DNA of 64,000 nt. Origin: Synechococcus sp. Nb3U1 (GTDB taxonomy: Bacteria; Cyanobacteriota; Cyanobacteriia; Thermostichales; Thermostichaceae). The DNA is taken from contig NZ_JAKFYQ010000001.1 of assembly GCF_021533835.1 (NCBI RefSeq), forward strand, positions 129,001-193,000, given 5' to 3'. The position numbers and the translations under genes are program-made. The notes below the pieces were generated by a model that saw only the letters and a list, made by a program, of their open reading frames with translations, was not told the origin of the DNA and ran no database searches. Below, in pieces: positions 1 through 9,588 of the stretch (within the stretch, counting starts at the first letter, position 1; every line of letters begins with the position of its first letter).

Positions 1-1056
1 CTCAAAGAACCGCTCTTGTGTCTGGCCTGTCCTATCTTCGACCGCTTAAGTAGCCCGAAATCTCTGCAACTCGGTGAGCAAACACAGCCCAATCGCTTCA
101 CGGTTTCCGATGGCGCTTCCCCCGAGCTGGCGATTTTTGGGGATCTGTGGCTGTTCAAACCCATCAACAAAGAGTTTAGCGAGCCCGAGATCCGGCTGGT
201 GCAGCAGGTGGCCACTCAATGTGCGATCGGACTGCGGCAAGCACACTTATACAGAGCTTTGCAGAGCCAAGTAGAGCAGTTGCAGTCGTTGCATCAACTC
301 AAGGATGACTTTCTGAATACGATCTCCCACGAGTTGCGCACCCCCATGTCCAATATCAAGATGTCCCTCTACATGATCCGCAAAACCCAGGATGAGGAGC
401 GGCGACAGCGCTATCTGGATATTTTAGAAACCGAATGTAGCCGCGAGATCGATCTGATTAACGATTTGCTAGATCTGCAACGGCTGGAAGCCGGGGTGGA
501 TCTACCCCTTTCAGAACCGGTGGATTTGGCTTGTTGGCTGCCGGCTCAATTGCGCTCGTTCGAGGCCCGTATCGCCCATTATCGGCAAACTCTACAGGTG
601 GAATGGGATCCGGCTCTAGAGGCTGCTGAGCCCCAACTTTGGACGGACACCCAACGTCTCTCGCGCATTCTGGGGGAGCTGATCAACAACGCCTGCAAGT
701 ACACCGCTCCAGGGGGAGAGATTCGCCTGTCGATGACTTCACAGCTTGTTGAGCCTACGGGTCGTCCAGAGGAAACGTACATTCGCTTTGAGATCTCTAA
801 TCCTACTCAGATCCCTGTCAACCAACTGCCACATCTGTTTGACAAGTTTTACCGGGTACCGGGCGGGGATCCCTGGAAACGGGGGGGAACCGGGCTGGGG
901 TTAGCCTTGGTAAAAAAATTGGTGGAACAACTGGGGGGTAAGATCGACGTAACCAGCCAGGCGGGCCTGACCACCTTCTGGTTTGTTCTGCCCCAAAACC
1001 GACCGCCCTCTCATCCTGGATCGTTGCCCGTATCTGCTGCTCTACCCCAACCTTGA
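1..1056 (+). CDS. Sensor histidine kinase, GAF-HisKA-HATPase, 5' end outside window
   Basis: This is the C-terminal part of a two-component sensor kinase; the reading frame is already open at base 1, so the true start lies upstream. The first ~80 visible residues resemble the end of a GAF domain, followed by a short coiled linker. The HisKA dimerisation helix carries the H-box SHELRTP with the phospho-accepting His near residue 105 counted from base 16. The HATPase_c domain follows, with the N-box ELINNACKY and the G-boxes GGTGLGLALVKKLVEQLGG. No receiver domain follows before the stop, and no response regulator is adjacent, so its partner is unknown. By family it autophosphorylates on His in response to a signal sensed by the N-terminal region. 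The kinase call is secure; the signal cannot be inferred. Confidence 0.9.
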   Translation, partial: LKEPLLCLACPIFDRLSSPKSLQLGEQTQPNRFTVSDGASPELAIFGDLWLFKPINKEFSEPEIRLVQQVATQCAIGLRQAHLYRALQSQVEQLQSLHQLKDDFLNTISHELRTPMSNIKMSLYMIRKTQDEERRQRYLDILETECSREIDLINDLLDLQRLEAGVDLPLSEPVDLACWLPAQLRSFEARIAHYRQTLQVEWDPALEAAEPQLWTDTQRLSRILGELINNACKYTAPGGEIRLSMTSQLVEPTGRPEETYIRFEISNPTQIPVNQLPHLFDKFYRVPGGDPWKRGGTGLGLALVKKLVEQLGGKIDVTSQAGLTTFWFVLPQNRPPSHPGSLPVSAALPQP

Positions 1057-1130
1057 CCTTGCTCATAGGGTCTTGCATATGGTCTGGCTCAGGCAGGATT
1101 CCCAGCCCAACTCTGCAATCATTGCTTCTG

Positions 1131-1164
1131 CGTGTATGACCCAAGTTCGTGTATGACCCAAGTT
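1131..1164. repeat. Perfect 17-bp tandem duplication upstream of wecB
   Basis: The 17-mer CGTGTATGACCCAAGTT occurs at 1131-1147 and again immediately at 1148-1164 without mismatch. It lies between the kinase stop and the wecB start. It could be a recent slippage duplication or a pair of regulator sites. Confidence 0.85.
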
Positions 1165-1226
1165 AAGGAGAGTTTTCCCACTGCCCTACTCCCCGACTCT
1201 CTGTTCGCTCAGCCTCTTGCAGGCTG

Positions 1227-2348
1227 ATGGAATCCATGACCGCTCTTCCCCTCGTTTCGGTGATCCTGGGCACTCGCCCGGAAGCGATTAAGCTGGCCCC
1301 GGTAATCCGTGCTCTGCAAGCCAGTCCCCACCTGCGCACTGAAGTGATCTTGACTGGGCAACACCGGGAAATGGTGGATCAAGTGATGCAGCTGTTCGGC
1401 CTACAGCCGGATCGGGATCTGGCGATTATGCGCCCGCGCCAAAGCCTGACGGATATTACCGAAGCCACCCTACGCGGTTTGGAACCCTATTTCAAGGCCA
1501 GTCAGCCGGATCTGATCCTGGTACAGGGGGACACTACCACCGCCTTTGCCGCCACCCTGGCCGCTTTTTACCAACGGATCCCGGTAGGGCATGTGGAAGC
1601 GGGCCTGCGCACCGACGATCTCTACAATCCCTTCCCAGAAGAAGCCAATCGCCGCCTGATCTCCCAGTTGGCCAGCCTGCATTTTGCCCCTACCCCCCAG
1701 GCTCTAGAAAACTTAAAGCGAAGTGATGTGGTGGGATCCCTCTATTGCACCGGCAACACCGTCATCGATGCCCTACTGCAGGTGGCTGCCCAAGGGATCC
1801 CTTGCCCGATCCCTGGCCTGGATTGGCAGCAATACCGTGTCCTGTTGGTCACGTTGCATCGGCGGGAAAATTGGGGGGATCCCTTAGTCGCGATTGGCAA
1901 AGCGCTGCTGCAACTTTTGGAGGAATTTCCCGATACTGCTCTGCTACTGCCTTTGCACCGCAACCCGGTGGTTCGGGATCCCTTACAGGCTTTGCTGGGA
2001 TCCCATGGGCGAGTTTTCCTAACTGAGCCGTTGGAGTATCACCTTTGGGTGGCGGCCATGCAGCGCTGTACCCTTATCCTGAGCGATTCCGGTGGCATTC
2101 AAGAAGAAGCCCCAGCCCTGGGTAAGCCGGTGCTGGTATTGCGGCAAACCACCGAACGCCCAGAAGCAATCGCCGCTGGCACCGCCCGCCTTGTCGGTAC
2201 GGGTACCGCTGGGATCCTCAGTGCCGCCCGGGAATTGCTCTCGGATCCCCAAGCCTATGCCCGCATGGCCCAAGCCCAAAACCCCTTTGGGGATGGTACT
2301 GCAGCTCAACAGATTTGCTCCATCATCGAGCAGTGGGTTGCCCCTTGA
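1227..2348 (+). CDS. wecB: UDP-N-acetylglucosamine 2-epimerase (non-hydrolysing)
   Basis: Interconverts UDP-GlcNAc and UDP-ManNAc in the cytoplasm, feeding cell-surface polysaccharide synthesis. The 373-residue length fits the family. Visible motifs are GTRPEAIKLAP near the N-terminus, GHVEAGLRT and FPEEANRRL in the first Rossmann-like half, HRRENWGDP at the hinge, and SDSGGIQEEAPALGKPVLVLR followed by TTERPEA in the UDP-binding second half. A second in-frame ATG nine bases downstream (1236) is an equally reasonable start. The next gene is unrelated and separated by about 100 bp, so this is probably a single-gene unit. Confidence 0.95.
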   Translation: MESMTALPLVSVILGTRPEAIKLAPVIRALQASPHLRTEVILTGQHREMVDQVMQLFGLQPDRDLAIMRPRQSLTDITEATLRGLEPYFKASQPDLILVQGDTTTAFAATLAAFYQRIPVGHVEAGLRTDDLYNPFPEEANRRLISQLASLHFAPTPQALENLKRSDVVGSLYCTGNTVIDALLQVAAQGIPCPIPGLDWQQYRVLLVTLHRRENWGDPLVAIGKALLQLLEEFPDTALLLPLHRNPVVRDPLQALLGSHGRVFLTEPLEYHLWVAAMQRCTLILSDSGGIQEEAPALGKPVLVLRQTTERPEAIAAGTARLVGTGTAGILSAARELLSDPQAYARMAQAQNPFGDGTAAQQICSIIEQWVAP

Positions 2349-2451
2349 GGCCCTCAAAACTGGGTCACAAAACGTTACGAGGAAAACGGTTTCTTCTGCA
2401 TTGCTCCCTTACAGTGAAAAGTTAGTCTCAAAGACCCATAGAGATCCAATC

Positions 2452-3027
2452 ATGAGCACGACCCAAACTGCCCCCGCCGTTGTCCGGGTACCGATTGTGG
2501 ATGCCACCCCGGACAATGTGCAACCCTTCGGCCAACTGTTAGGGGATGATGTGGCCAAGCCCGGCTTGGGGATCCCGTTTTATCAGGGGCGTGTTCTGGA
2601 AGGGCAGAACATCGACTTTGAGTACACCGGCAAAGCTGTCATCCGCACCGCCAAGATCCTGCCCGGTTACCCACCCGTGCTCTGGTTGGAGCGCCACATG
2701 CGCATGACACAATTGTTCATCGCGCTGGGCCAGGAGCCGTTCATCATGGTGATGGCTCCCCCCAACCACCCCAGCGAAGCTCCCGATCTGGACAAAGTAC
2801 AAGCCTTGCGCTTTCCGGCCGGCCATGGGCTGCTCCTGCACCTGGGCACCTGGCACGATTTCCCCATCGCCTGTGAGCGCCCGGTGGTAGTGCTAACGGC
2901 CAACTCCGACGAAGTGGTGGAAGCCTTGGCCAGCATGAAAGGGGCCCACGAAATGAATCAAGGGGATGTGTTCAAAATTTCCTTGCCGCAGCGGCTGAAA
3001 GCGGAGATCCATCTGGAGCTGGTTTGA
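2452..3027 (+). CDS. Ureidoglycolate lyase (AllA)-family protein
   Basis: A 191-residue protein resembling the AllA/ureidoglycolate lyase cupin family, which cleaves ureidoglycolate to glyoxylate and urea in allantoin breakdown. The N-terminal VDATPDNVQPFGQLL is typical of the family. The central block LWLERHMRMTQLFIALG followed by FIMVMAPP, and the later GHGLLLHLGTWHDFP, form the cupin core with His residues. I chose the ATG at 2452 because upstream in-frame sequence overlaps wecB in another frame. No other allantoin-degradation gene is nearby, so the cellular substrate is uncertain; family membership is better supported than the exact reaction. Confidence 0.8.
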   Translation: MSTTQTAPAVVRVPIVDATPDNVQPFGQLLGDDVAKPGLGIPFYQGRVLEGQNIDFEYTGKAVIRTAKILPGYPPVLWLERHMRMTQLFIALGQEPFIMVMAPPNHPSEAPDLDKVQALRFPAGHGLLLHLGTWHDFPIACERPVVVLTANSDEVVEALASMKGAHEMNQGDVFKISLPQRLKAEIHLELV

Positions 3028-3136
3028 GCCCCAGCCTTGGGTCTTGTCCAAACGGGCTTTGTCAAAAATGGAATTCGTCCGGCCCACGCAAGGAGCGATA
3101 CTGAACTGAGACTGACTTTTTTCTTGCACACTTTAG

Positions 3137-3830
3137 ATGCTTATAACTGGCATGATCTCCTTCTCCCGTCCTGATGGGGCTGCTGTACCTGCCTACCTAG
3201 CTGATCACGACAGTGAGACGGAGTCCTTACCCAGCGAATCCCCTTTGGGTGGTGTGGTGGTGTTGCAGGAATGGTGGGGCCTCAATCCACAAATTCGGAC
3301 GGTGGCGGATCGGCTGGCGGAAGCAGGCTACCGGGCGTTGGTACCGGATCTGTACCGGGGCAAATTGGCTCAGCAATTGATGGGATCCCTCAACCGTGAA
3401 GATGTGGTGCCAGGATATTGCTGGGGCCATCCAGTACCTAAAGACTTCTGTGCCGAAGGTGGCCGTGATCGGGTTTTGCCTGGGGGGTGCTCTGACCTTA
3501 GCTGCGGCCAGTACCTTGACGGGGTTTGAGGCAGCCGTGTGTTTCTATGGCATTCCGCCCCTAGATCAGGTGGAGCCCAGCCAGATTTCCATCTCATTGC
3601 AAGCTCACTTCGCCACTCAAGACGACTGGTGTAATCCCACTCTCGTCGGGCAGTTGGAAGAACGGCTACGGCAGGGGCAGGTTCCCTTCACCCTCTATCG
3701 GTATGAGGCCCAGCACGCCTTTATGAATGCCACTCGCCCAGAAGTGTACGATGCAGCAGCCGCAACCCTAGCCTGGGATCGCCTGCTCACCTTCTTGAAT
3801 GCCCAACTCTCCAGCCCACAGCCTGTTTAG
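3137..3830 (+). pseudogene. Dienelactone hydrolase-family gene broken by a frameshift
   Basis: Two frames together encode one dienelactone hydrolase. The first half (from ATG 3137 or 3152) has VVVLQEWWGLNPQIR and LVPDLYRGKLA. The second half has QDIAGAIQYLK, the nucleophile elbow GFCLGG with Cys, and the C-terminal QHAFMN carrying the expected His. The frame changes at about 3401-3411 in GATGTGGTGCCAG. Restoring two bases (GTGTG for GTG) would give EDVVCQDIAG, which matches the family spacing, so loss of a TG dinucleotide is the simplest explanation. The stretch after KLA also seems several residues short. It may be a real pseudogene or an assembly error; the second half alone could start at GTG 3396 but would lack the N-terminal strands. 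Confidence 0.8.
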
Positions 3831-3858
3831 CCAACCTTCACCCCCTCAAACGATATCC

Positions 3859-5094
3859 ATGTCCCCTTCCGAGAGCGGATCCTTGACCGAAACGAATCTG
3901 CCTTTGCAGAACTGCAAAACATCGGTGCTCAAACTTGCCGGCTGTCAGGCTTTGGCGATGACGGGCAATTCCGTCCTGTTTACAGTAGCAGCTTTGATCG
4001 GGGCTGACCTGTTAACCGACAAAAGCTGGGCCACCCTCCCTCTGGCGCTGCTGCACTTGGCCACCCTGTTCACCACGATCCCAGCTTCACTGTGGATGGC
4101 TCGTATGGGGCGTAAGGTGGGCTTTGCCACTGGCATTGGGATTGGCATGCTCGGGGCTGGATTGGGAGCCTATGCCATTTTCGCAGGCAGCTTTGTCGGG
4201 TTTTGTCTGGCCATGATGCTGCTGGGCTGTTTCAATGGCTTTGTCGGCTACTACCGCTTTGCGGCTGCGGAGCTGGCTAGCGAGTCCTTTCGCAGTATGG
4301 CCATCTCACTGGTGGTGGCGGGAGGCGTAGTGGCGGCGATATTGGGACCTCAACTGGCCACTTGGACGAAGGATTGGTTTGTGGAAGCTACCTTCGCCGG
4401 TTGCCTGGTGACGATCATCCTACTGCAGGCCATTTCCCTGCCGTTGCTGGCCAGTGTGCCCTTACCCCCTTGGCAAAAAACCGAACAGGTGGAGCAGGGC
4501 CGTCCGTTATTGACCATCATGAGGCAGCCGGTGTTCATTGTGGCGGTGTTGGGCAGTATGCTCGGCTATGGGGTAATGGTGTTGATCATGACCTCAACCC
4601 CCTTGGCCATGGTGGAGCATGCTTTTCCGTTTCAGCAGGCCGCCTTTGTCATCCAGTGGCATGTGTTGGGCATGTTTGCCCCCTCTTTCATTACGGGGGC
4701 ACTGATCGCTCGGTTTGGCCTGCTGAATATCATTCTCACGGGTGGGATCCTGAACCTGATCTGCATCACGATCAATCTCTTGGGCATCAGTCTAATGCAC
4801 TATTGGAGCGCCCTATTGCTGTTGGGTATTGGCTGGAACTTTTTGTTTGTGGGCTCCACAACGCTGCTCACGGAAGCCTATACGCCGGCAGAACGGGCCA
4901 AAACCCAGGCAGCCCATGACTTTTTCATGTTTGGCGCTGTAGCGGCCTCAACGATATTGTCGGGTGACTTGTTGAACCGTTGGGGGTGGCAGGCGGTGAA
5001 TTGGGCTGGCCTACCCATGGTGGTGTCGGCGTTTGCGGCGGCTCTCTGGCTCCAGAAACAACGGGGACGGAATGCGTGGGCGAAAAGCCTGTAG
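3859..5094 (+). CDS. Major facilitator superfamily transporter
   Basis: A 411-residue inner-membrane protein with about twelve hydrophobic segments in two halves. The loop WMARMGRKVGFATG between helices 2 and 3 matches the MFS signature (G-x-x-x-D/A-R-x-G-R-x), and the equivalent loop in the second half is GALIARFGLLNIILTG. I prefer ATG 3859 because the upstream in-frame ATG at 3799 overlaps the broken hydrolase gene and would add a polar 20-residue tail. The substrate cannot be read from the sequence; the best-matching neighbours are uncharacterised MFS proteins lacking drug-specific motifs that I can recognise. Confidence 0.85.
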   Translation: MSPSESGSLTETNLPLQNCKTSVLKLAGCQALAMTGNSVLFTVAALIGADLLTDKSWATLPLALLHLATLFTTIPASLWMARMGRKVGFATGIGIGMLGAGLGAYAIFAGSFVGFCLAMMLLGCFNGFVGYYRFAAAELASESFRSMAISLVVAGGVVAAILGPQLATWTKDWFVEATFAGCLVTIILLQAISLPLLASVPLPPWQKTEQVEQGRPLLTIMRQPVFIVAVLGSMLGYGVMVLIMTSTPLAMVEHAFPFQQAAFVIQWHVLGMFAPSFITGALIARFGLLNIILTGGILNLICITINLLGISLMHYWSALLLLGIGWNFLFVGSTTLLTEAYTPAERAKTQAAHDFFMFGAVAASTILSGDLLNRWGWQAVNWAGLPMVVSAFAAALWLQKQRGRNAWAKSL

Positions 5095-5549
5095 GGAGAG
5101 GTCTTCCTTCCGCAAAAAGCTTACCTGAGGTCTGTGAGCCTGGCTATGCAAGCATTAAAACTATCCGCTCTCCCCCACGCCAAACGGAATCACTGGCAGT
5201 AGAGAAGAGCGGTCTAGCGGGCCTTCAACTGGAACCTGACTGCCGGGAGGAACCCCAAGCGAGCGAGAACGTGAAGACTCTTCAGCAGGCTGAAGGATCT
5301 GAGTTCAGATCGTCAGAGAACAGCCCCGGCGCACAGCCGGCTGACTCCAACTTGATGACCCTTACAACTACTACTATCTGGCATGGGCAGGAACCTCCCT
5401 TACTAGACGACACACTGAGGCTAGCATAAATCCCTACGGAGAGGGCATTTTGCTGAGACAGCGTAGGATAGAGTGATGTCCCTGATGTGGCTTGCCGAGC
5501 ATAGTCGCTTCTTAGGGAAAGAACCTTTACTTAACTTGCTTAAATCGCC
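5095..5549 (+). other. 455-bp gap with consecutive hairpins upstream of ileS
   Basis: No convincing gene is present. Two perfect hairpins sit back to back: CTTCAGC-AG-GCTGAAG at 5280-5295 and GATCTGA-GT-TCAGATC at 5296-5311. A third, GC-rich hairpin follows around 5319-5341 (CCGGC-GCACA-GCCGG). This may be a structured ileS leader or a small RNA. The T-box consensus GGTGGNACCGCG is not visible, and it does not look like tmRNA, RNase P RNA or SRP RNA. Confidence 0.4.
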
Positions 5550-8351
5550 GTGGATTACAAAAGCACCCTCAACCTGCCCCAAACTCAGTTTTCCATGCGG
5601 GCAGAGGCCGCCAAGAAAGAACCCGCCATCCAAGCGTTTTGGCAGGAGCAGCAAATTTACCAGCGCTTATCCGAGAACAACGGCGGGGATCCCTTTGTGC
5701 TGCACGATGGGCCGCCCTACGCCAATGGCGACATTCATATGGGCACCACCCTGAACAAGATTCTCAAGGATATTGTCAACAAGTACCAGATCCTGAGAGG
5801 GCGCAAGGTACGTTACGTGCCCGGCTGGGATTGCCATGGCCTGCCGATTGAACTGAAGGTGCTGCAAAGCCTGCCCGCCCAAGAACGGGAAAGCCTCACC
5901 CCTTTGCAACTGCGGCAAAAGGCCAAAGCCTATGCCCTAGGCTACATTGATACCCAGCGCGCCAGCTTCAAACGCCTGGGGGTGTGGGGAGACTGGGATC
6001 ATCCCTACATGACCTTGAAGCCGGAATATGAAGCCGCCCAGATCGAGGTATTTGGGCAAATGGCTCTGAAGGGATATATCTACCGCGGCCTCAAGCCCGT
6101 CCATTGGAGCCCCAGTTCCCAGACGGCCTTGGCCGAAGCAGAGCTGGAATATCCCGACAACCACAGTTCCCCCAGCATCTATGTGGCCTTTCCCCTCACA
6201 AGCCTCAGCCCAGCCGCCCAAGGGGTATTGGATCCCTATTTGCCGGGTTTGCGGGTGGCCATTTGGACCACTACCCCCTGGACGATCCCAGCCAATTTGG
6301 CCCTCTGCTTCAACCCCAAACTCACCTATGCCGTGGTGGGATCCGCAAAATTTGGAGATCTACTGATTGCTGCCGATTTGCGGGAACGACTGGAAAAAGT
6401 CTTAGAAACCTCACTAGAGGTAAAAGCGACTCTCCCGGGATCCGCCCTAGAACACTCGCAAGGGCAGCACCCCCTCTACGACCGCAGCAGTCTTTGTGTT
6501 TTGGGAGAATACGTCACCACCGAATCAGGAACCGGCATTGTCCATACCGCCCCAGGCCACGGAGAAGATGACTTCAAAACCGGGCAGAAATATAGCCTGC
6601 CCATCCTTAGTCCTGTGGATGATCAGGGGAAATTTACGGCTGAGGCCGGAGCCGATTTTGTTGGGCTGGATGTACTCTCCAAAAAGCCCGAAACCAGTGG
6701 CAACGCGGCAGTGATTAAGGCTTTACAGGCAGCTGGCGCCCTCCTCAAAGAAGAACCCTACAACCACAAATATCCCTACGATTGGCGCACCAAAGAGCCG
6801 ACGATTTTCCGGGCCACCGAGCAGTGGTTTGCCTCCGTTGCTGGATTCCGGGATCTAGCCCTGAAGGCGATCAAAGAAGTGAAATGGATCCCGGCCATCG
6901 GCGAAAATCGCATTACCCCGATGGTTGCAGAGCGTTCCGATTGGTGTATTTCCCGGCAACGGGCTTGGGGGGTACCAATCCCGGTGTTTTACGACGAAGA
7001 AACCGGGGATCCCTTACTCACAGCCGAAACGCTTGACCACATCAAAACCATCTTTGCCCAAGAGGGATCCGATGCCTGGTGGACTTACTCGGTAGAAGCA
7101 TTGCTGCCGGAAAAGTACCGCCACAATGGCCGTATCTACCGCAAAGGTATGGACACCATGGATGTCTGGTTTGACTCCGGTTCTTCTTGGGCGGCGGTAG
7201 CCAAAGCGCAGGGACTGGGTTATCCCGTGGATATGTACTTGGAAGGATCCGATCAACACCGGGGTTGGTTTCAATCCAGCTTGCTTACGTCCGTGGCGGT
7301 GAATGGCCACGCCCCTTATAAGTCGGTGTTAACCCACGGGTTTGTGCTGGATGAAAAAGGCCAGAAAATGAGCAAATCCTTAGGCAATGTTATCGACCCG
7401 ATGCTGCTGATTAACGGCGGAAAAAATTTGCAAACGGATCCCGCCTATGGAGCTGACGTACTGCGACTTTGGGTTTCTAGTGTAGACTATTCTGGCGATG
7501 TGCCGCTGGGTAAAACCATCCTTGGCCAGATGGCGGATGTGTATCGCAAGATCCGCAATACAGCCCGCTTTTTGCTGAGTAACCTCTACGACTTTGATCC
7601 TGCCCAAGATGCCGTTCCATTTGCTGATCTATCGGACTTGGATCGCTACATTCTCCATCGCATGAAAGAGGTGGGATCCGAAATGACTGAGTCTTTCGAA
7701 AGCTACCAATTCTATCACTTTTTCCAGGCCATTCAGAACTTTTGTGTGGTGGATCTCTCCAACTTTTATCTGGATATCAGCAAAGATCGCCTCTACATTA
7801 GCCACGCCCACAGTCGGCGGCGACGGCAATGTCAAACGGTGTTGGCCCTGTTGCTAGAAAACATTGCCAAAGCGATTGCCCCGGTGCTCTCCCATATGGC
7901 GGAGGAAATTTGGATGCACCTTCCTTATACCAAAACCACCCCATCGGTGTTTGAAGCAGGCTGGATGAGCTTGCCCGAGACTTGGTCGGATCCGCAGTTG
8001 TCTGCCACTTGGGAGCAGTTGCGCTCTGTGCGACAGGAGGTCAACAAAGCCCTCGAGCAAGCCCGCACCGAGAAGGTGATCGGGGCTTCCACCGAAGCCA
8101 AAGTGACCCTAAGGGTAGGGGATCCCGCTCTTTATCCGATCCTGGACGACCATGCTTCGGAGTTGCGTTACCTTTTGATTGCCTCACAGGTAGAATTGGC
8201 CAAATCGACTGAGGGATTGGAGATTTCCGTTCAGCCTGCCGAGGGCAGAAAATGTGTGCGCTGCTGGAACCATTCCATTCGTGTGGGAGAAGCTGCCGAG
8301 CATCCAGAATTGTGTGAGCGCTGTGTGGCGGCTTTAGCAGGAACCTTTTGA
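5550..8351 (+). CDS. ileS: Isoleucyl-tRNA synthetase
   Basis: Charges tRNA-Ile with isoleucine in the cytoplasm. The protein is 933 residues, normal for bacterial IleRS. The class I HIGH-type motif appears as PPYANGDIHMGT near residue 60, and the KMSKS loop as GQKMSKSLGN near residue 607. The editing domain lies between, with TTPWTIPANLAL and GTGIVHTAPGHGEDD. The tRNA-binding C-terminal region ends in a zinc finger, CVRCW followed by CERC. The start is GTG 5550, agreeing with the conserved VDYKSTLNLP opening. The gene is convergent with cysK, whose stop lies 4 bp away. A structured 455-bp region precedes it and could act in regulation. Confidence 0.97.
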   Translation: MDYKSTLNLPQTQFSMRAEAAKKEPAIQAFWQEQQIYQRLSENNGGDPFVLHDGPPYANGDIHMGTTLNKILKDIVNKYQILRGRKVRYVPGWDCHGLPIELKVLQSLPAQERESLTPLQLRQKAKAYALGYIDTQRASFKRLGVWGDWDHPYMTLKPEYEAAQIEVFGQMALKGYIYRGLKPVHWSPSSQTALAEAELEYPDNHSSPSIYVAFPLTSLSPAAQGVLDPYLPGLRVAIWTTTPWTIPANLALCFNPKLTYAVVGSAKFGDLLIAADLRERLEKVLETSLEVKATLPGSALEHSQGQHPLYDRSSLCVLGEYVTTESGTGIVHTAPGHGEDDFKTGQKYSLPILSPVDDQGKFTAEAGADFVGLDVLSKKPETSGNAAVIKALQAAGALLKEEPYNHKYPYDWRTKEPTIFRATEQWFASVAGFRDLALKAIKEVKWIPAIGENRITPMVAERSDWCISRQRAWGVPIPVFYDEETGDPLLTAETLDHIKTIFAQEGSDAWWTYSVEALLPEKYRHNGRIYRKGMDTMDVWFDSGSSWAAVAKAQGLGYPVDMYLEGSDQHRGWFQSSLLTSVAVNGHAPYKSVLTHGFVLDEKGQKMSKSLGNVIDPMLLINGGKNLQTDPAYGADVLRLWVSSVDYSGDVPLGKTILGQMADVYRKIRNTARFLLSNLYDFDPAQDAVPFADLSDLDRYILHRMKEVGSEMTESFESYQFYHFFQAIQNFCVVDLSNFYLDISKDRLYISHAHSRRRRQCQTVLALLLENIAKAIAPVLSHMAEEIWMHLPYTKTTPSVFEAGWMSLPETWSDPQLSATWEQLRSVRQEVNKALEQARTEKVIGASTEAKVTLRVGDPALYPILDDHASELRYLLIASQVELAKSTEGLEISVQPAEGRKCVRCWNHSIRVGEAAEHPELCERCVAALAGTF

Positions 8352-8355
8352 GTTT

Positions 8356-9330
8356 TTAGCTCATCAATTCCGGGATCCCGTTCTCCGACTCCCGCTCCAA
8401 ATCTCGAAATAGAGGAGTGCTTAGATACCGTTCTCCAAAGCTCGGCTGGATCATCACGATCATCTTGTCAGCATTTTCTGGTCGTCGCCCCACCCGAATT
8501 GCCCCGGCCAAAGCCGCTCCCGTAGAAATGCCAGAGAGGATCCCTTCTTCTTTGGCCAGACGACGGCTATAGGCCATGCTCTCTTCGTCTTCTACAGGGA
8601 TCACCTCATCCAGCAGATCCCGCCGCAACACATCCGGCACAAACCCGGCCCCGATCCCTTCAATGCGGTGGAAGCCCGGTCTTTTCCCACTTAGCACAGC
8701 GCTGGCTTGGGGTTCAATGGCCACCAGTTGAATTGCTGGATTTTGCCCCTTCAGGAACTCCCCTGCCCCGGTAATGGTGCCACCCGTGCCCACCCCGGCC
8801 ACCAGGATGTCGATATGGCCCTCTGTATCCTCCCAAATTTCCGGACCGGTGGTTTTGGCATGAATTTGGGGGTTAGCCGGGTTGGTAAATTGGCCCAGCA
8901 TAAAAGCGTTGGGGGTACGCCGCACGATCTCTTCTGCTTTCCAGATGGCTTCTCCCATGCCGCCTGTGCCGCTAGCCAGGTGCACCTCCGCTCCGTAGGC
9001 CTTCAACAGCAAGCGCCGCTCCAGGCTCATGCTCTCGGGCATGGTGATGATCAGCCGATAGCCTTTGGCCGCTGCGGCCATGGCTAGGCCAATGCCGGTA
9101 TTGCCGGAGGTGGGCTCCACCAGGATGGTTTTGCCCGGGGTAATCAAGCCCGCCTGTTCGGCTGCCTCGATCATGCTGACGGCGATGCGATCTTTTACCG
9201 AAGCAGCAGGGTTAAAACTTTCCAGTTTCACCAGGATCCGCGCCCGACATCCTTCCGCCTGCGGGATCCGGTTCAACTGCACAAGCGGGGTGCGACCGAT
9301 GAGCTGGGTAATGTTGGCGGCGATTTTCAT
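8356..9330 (-). CDS. cysK: Cysteine synthase A (O-acetylserine sulfhydrylase)
   Basis: A PLP enzyme that makes L-cysteine from O-acetylserine and sulfide in the cytoplasm. At 324 residues it has the standard length. The Schiff-base Lys is K46 in NPAASVKDR; the substrate loop TSGNTG is at 74-79; the phosphate-binding loop [10 protein letters not shown] lies near residue 180; and [10 protein letters not shown] completes the cofactor site. The start is ATG 9330. The gap to dxs (258 bp) is divergent and must contain both promoters. No serine acetyltransferase gene is nearby. Confidence 0.96.
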   Translation of the reverse strand: MKIAANITQLIGRTPLVQLNRIPQAEGCRARILVKLESFNPAASVKDRIAVSMIEAAEQAGLITPGKTILVEPTSGNTGIGLAMAAAAKGYRLIITMPESMSLERRLLLKAYGAEVHLASGTGGMGEAIWKAEEIVRRTPNAFMLGQFTNPANPQIHAKTTGPEIWEDTEGHIDILVAGVGTGGTITGAGEFLKGQNPAIQLVAIEPQASAVLSGKRPGFHRIEGIGAGFVPDVLRRDLLDEVIPVEDEESMAYSRRLAKEEGILSGISTGAALAGAIRVGRRPENADKMIVMIQPSFGERYLSTPLFRDLERESENGIPELMS

Positions 9331-9588
9331 GGGTGGAGAAAAGGAGAAAACCGGAACTCAGGAGCCATTCAGGACCTTGTCCGATGCTAACCCTCCCCAA
9401 GGGATCCCTGATGCGATTCTCTCAAGATCTCCCTTGCAGAGGGTTCCGCAGTCCTTGGGTTCATTTTGGTTCAAGTGGATTCAGGTTAAGCAGATCCCTA
9501 CGTTCGGTGAAGTTTTCGCCGTGTCGGCAACAAAAGCGTTCCGAAAAATGATTTAGATTGAGATCACACCGGAATAGATGAGCCCATT

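Noticed and set aside
4980-5429. Open frame running from the end of the MFS gene into the gap before ileS
   Set aside because: The first part overlaps the MFS gene in another frame, the sequence has no recognisable domain, and the gap contains hairpins instead.
5095-5549. T-box riboswitch for ileS
   Set aside because: The conserved T-box sequence and antiterminator are not visible, and T-boxes are not expected in cyanobacteria.
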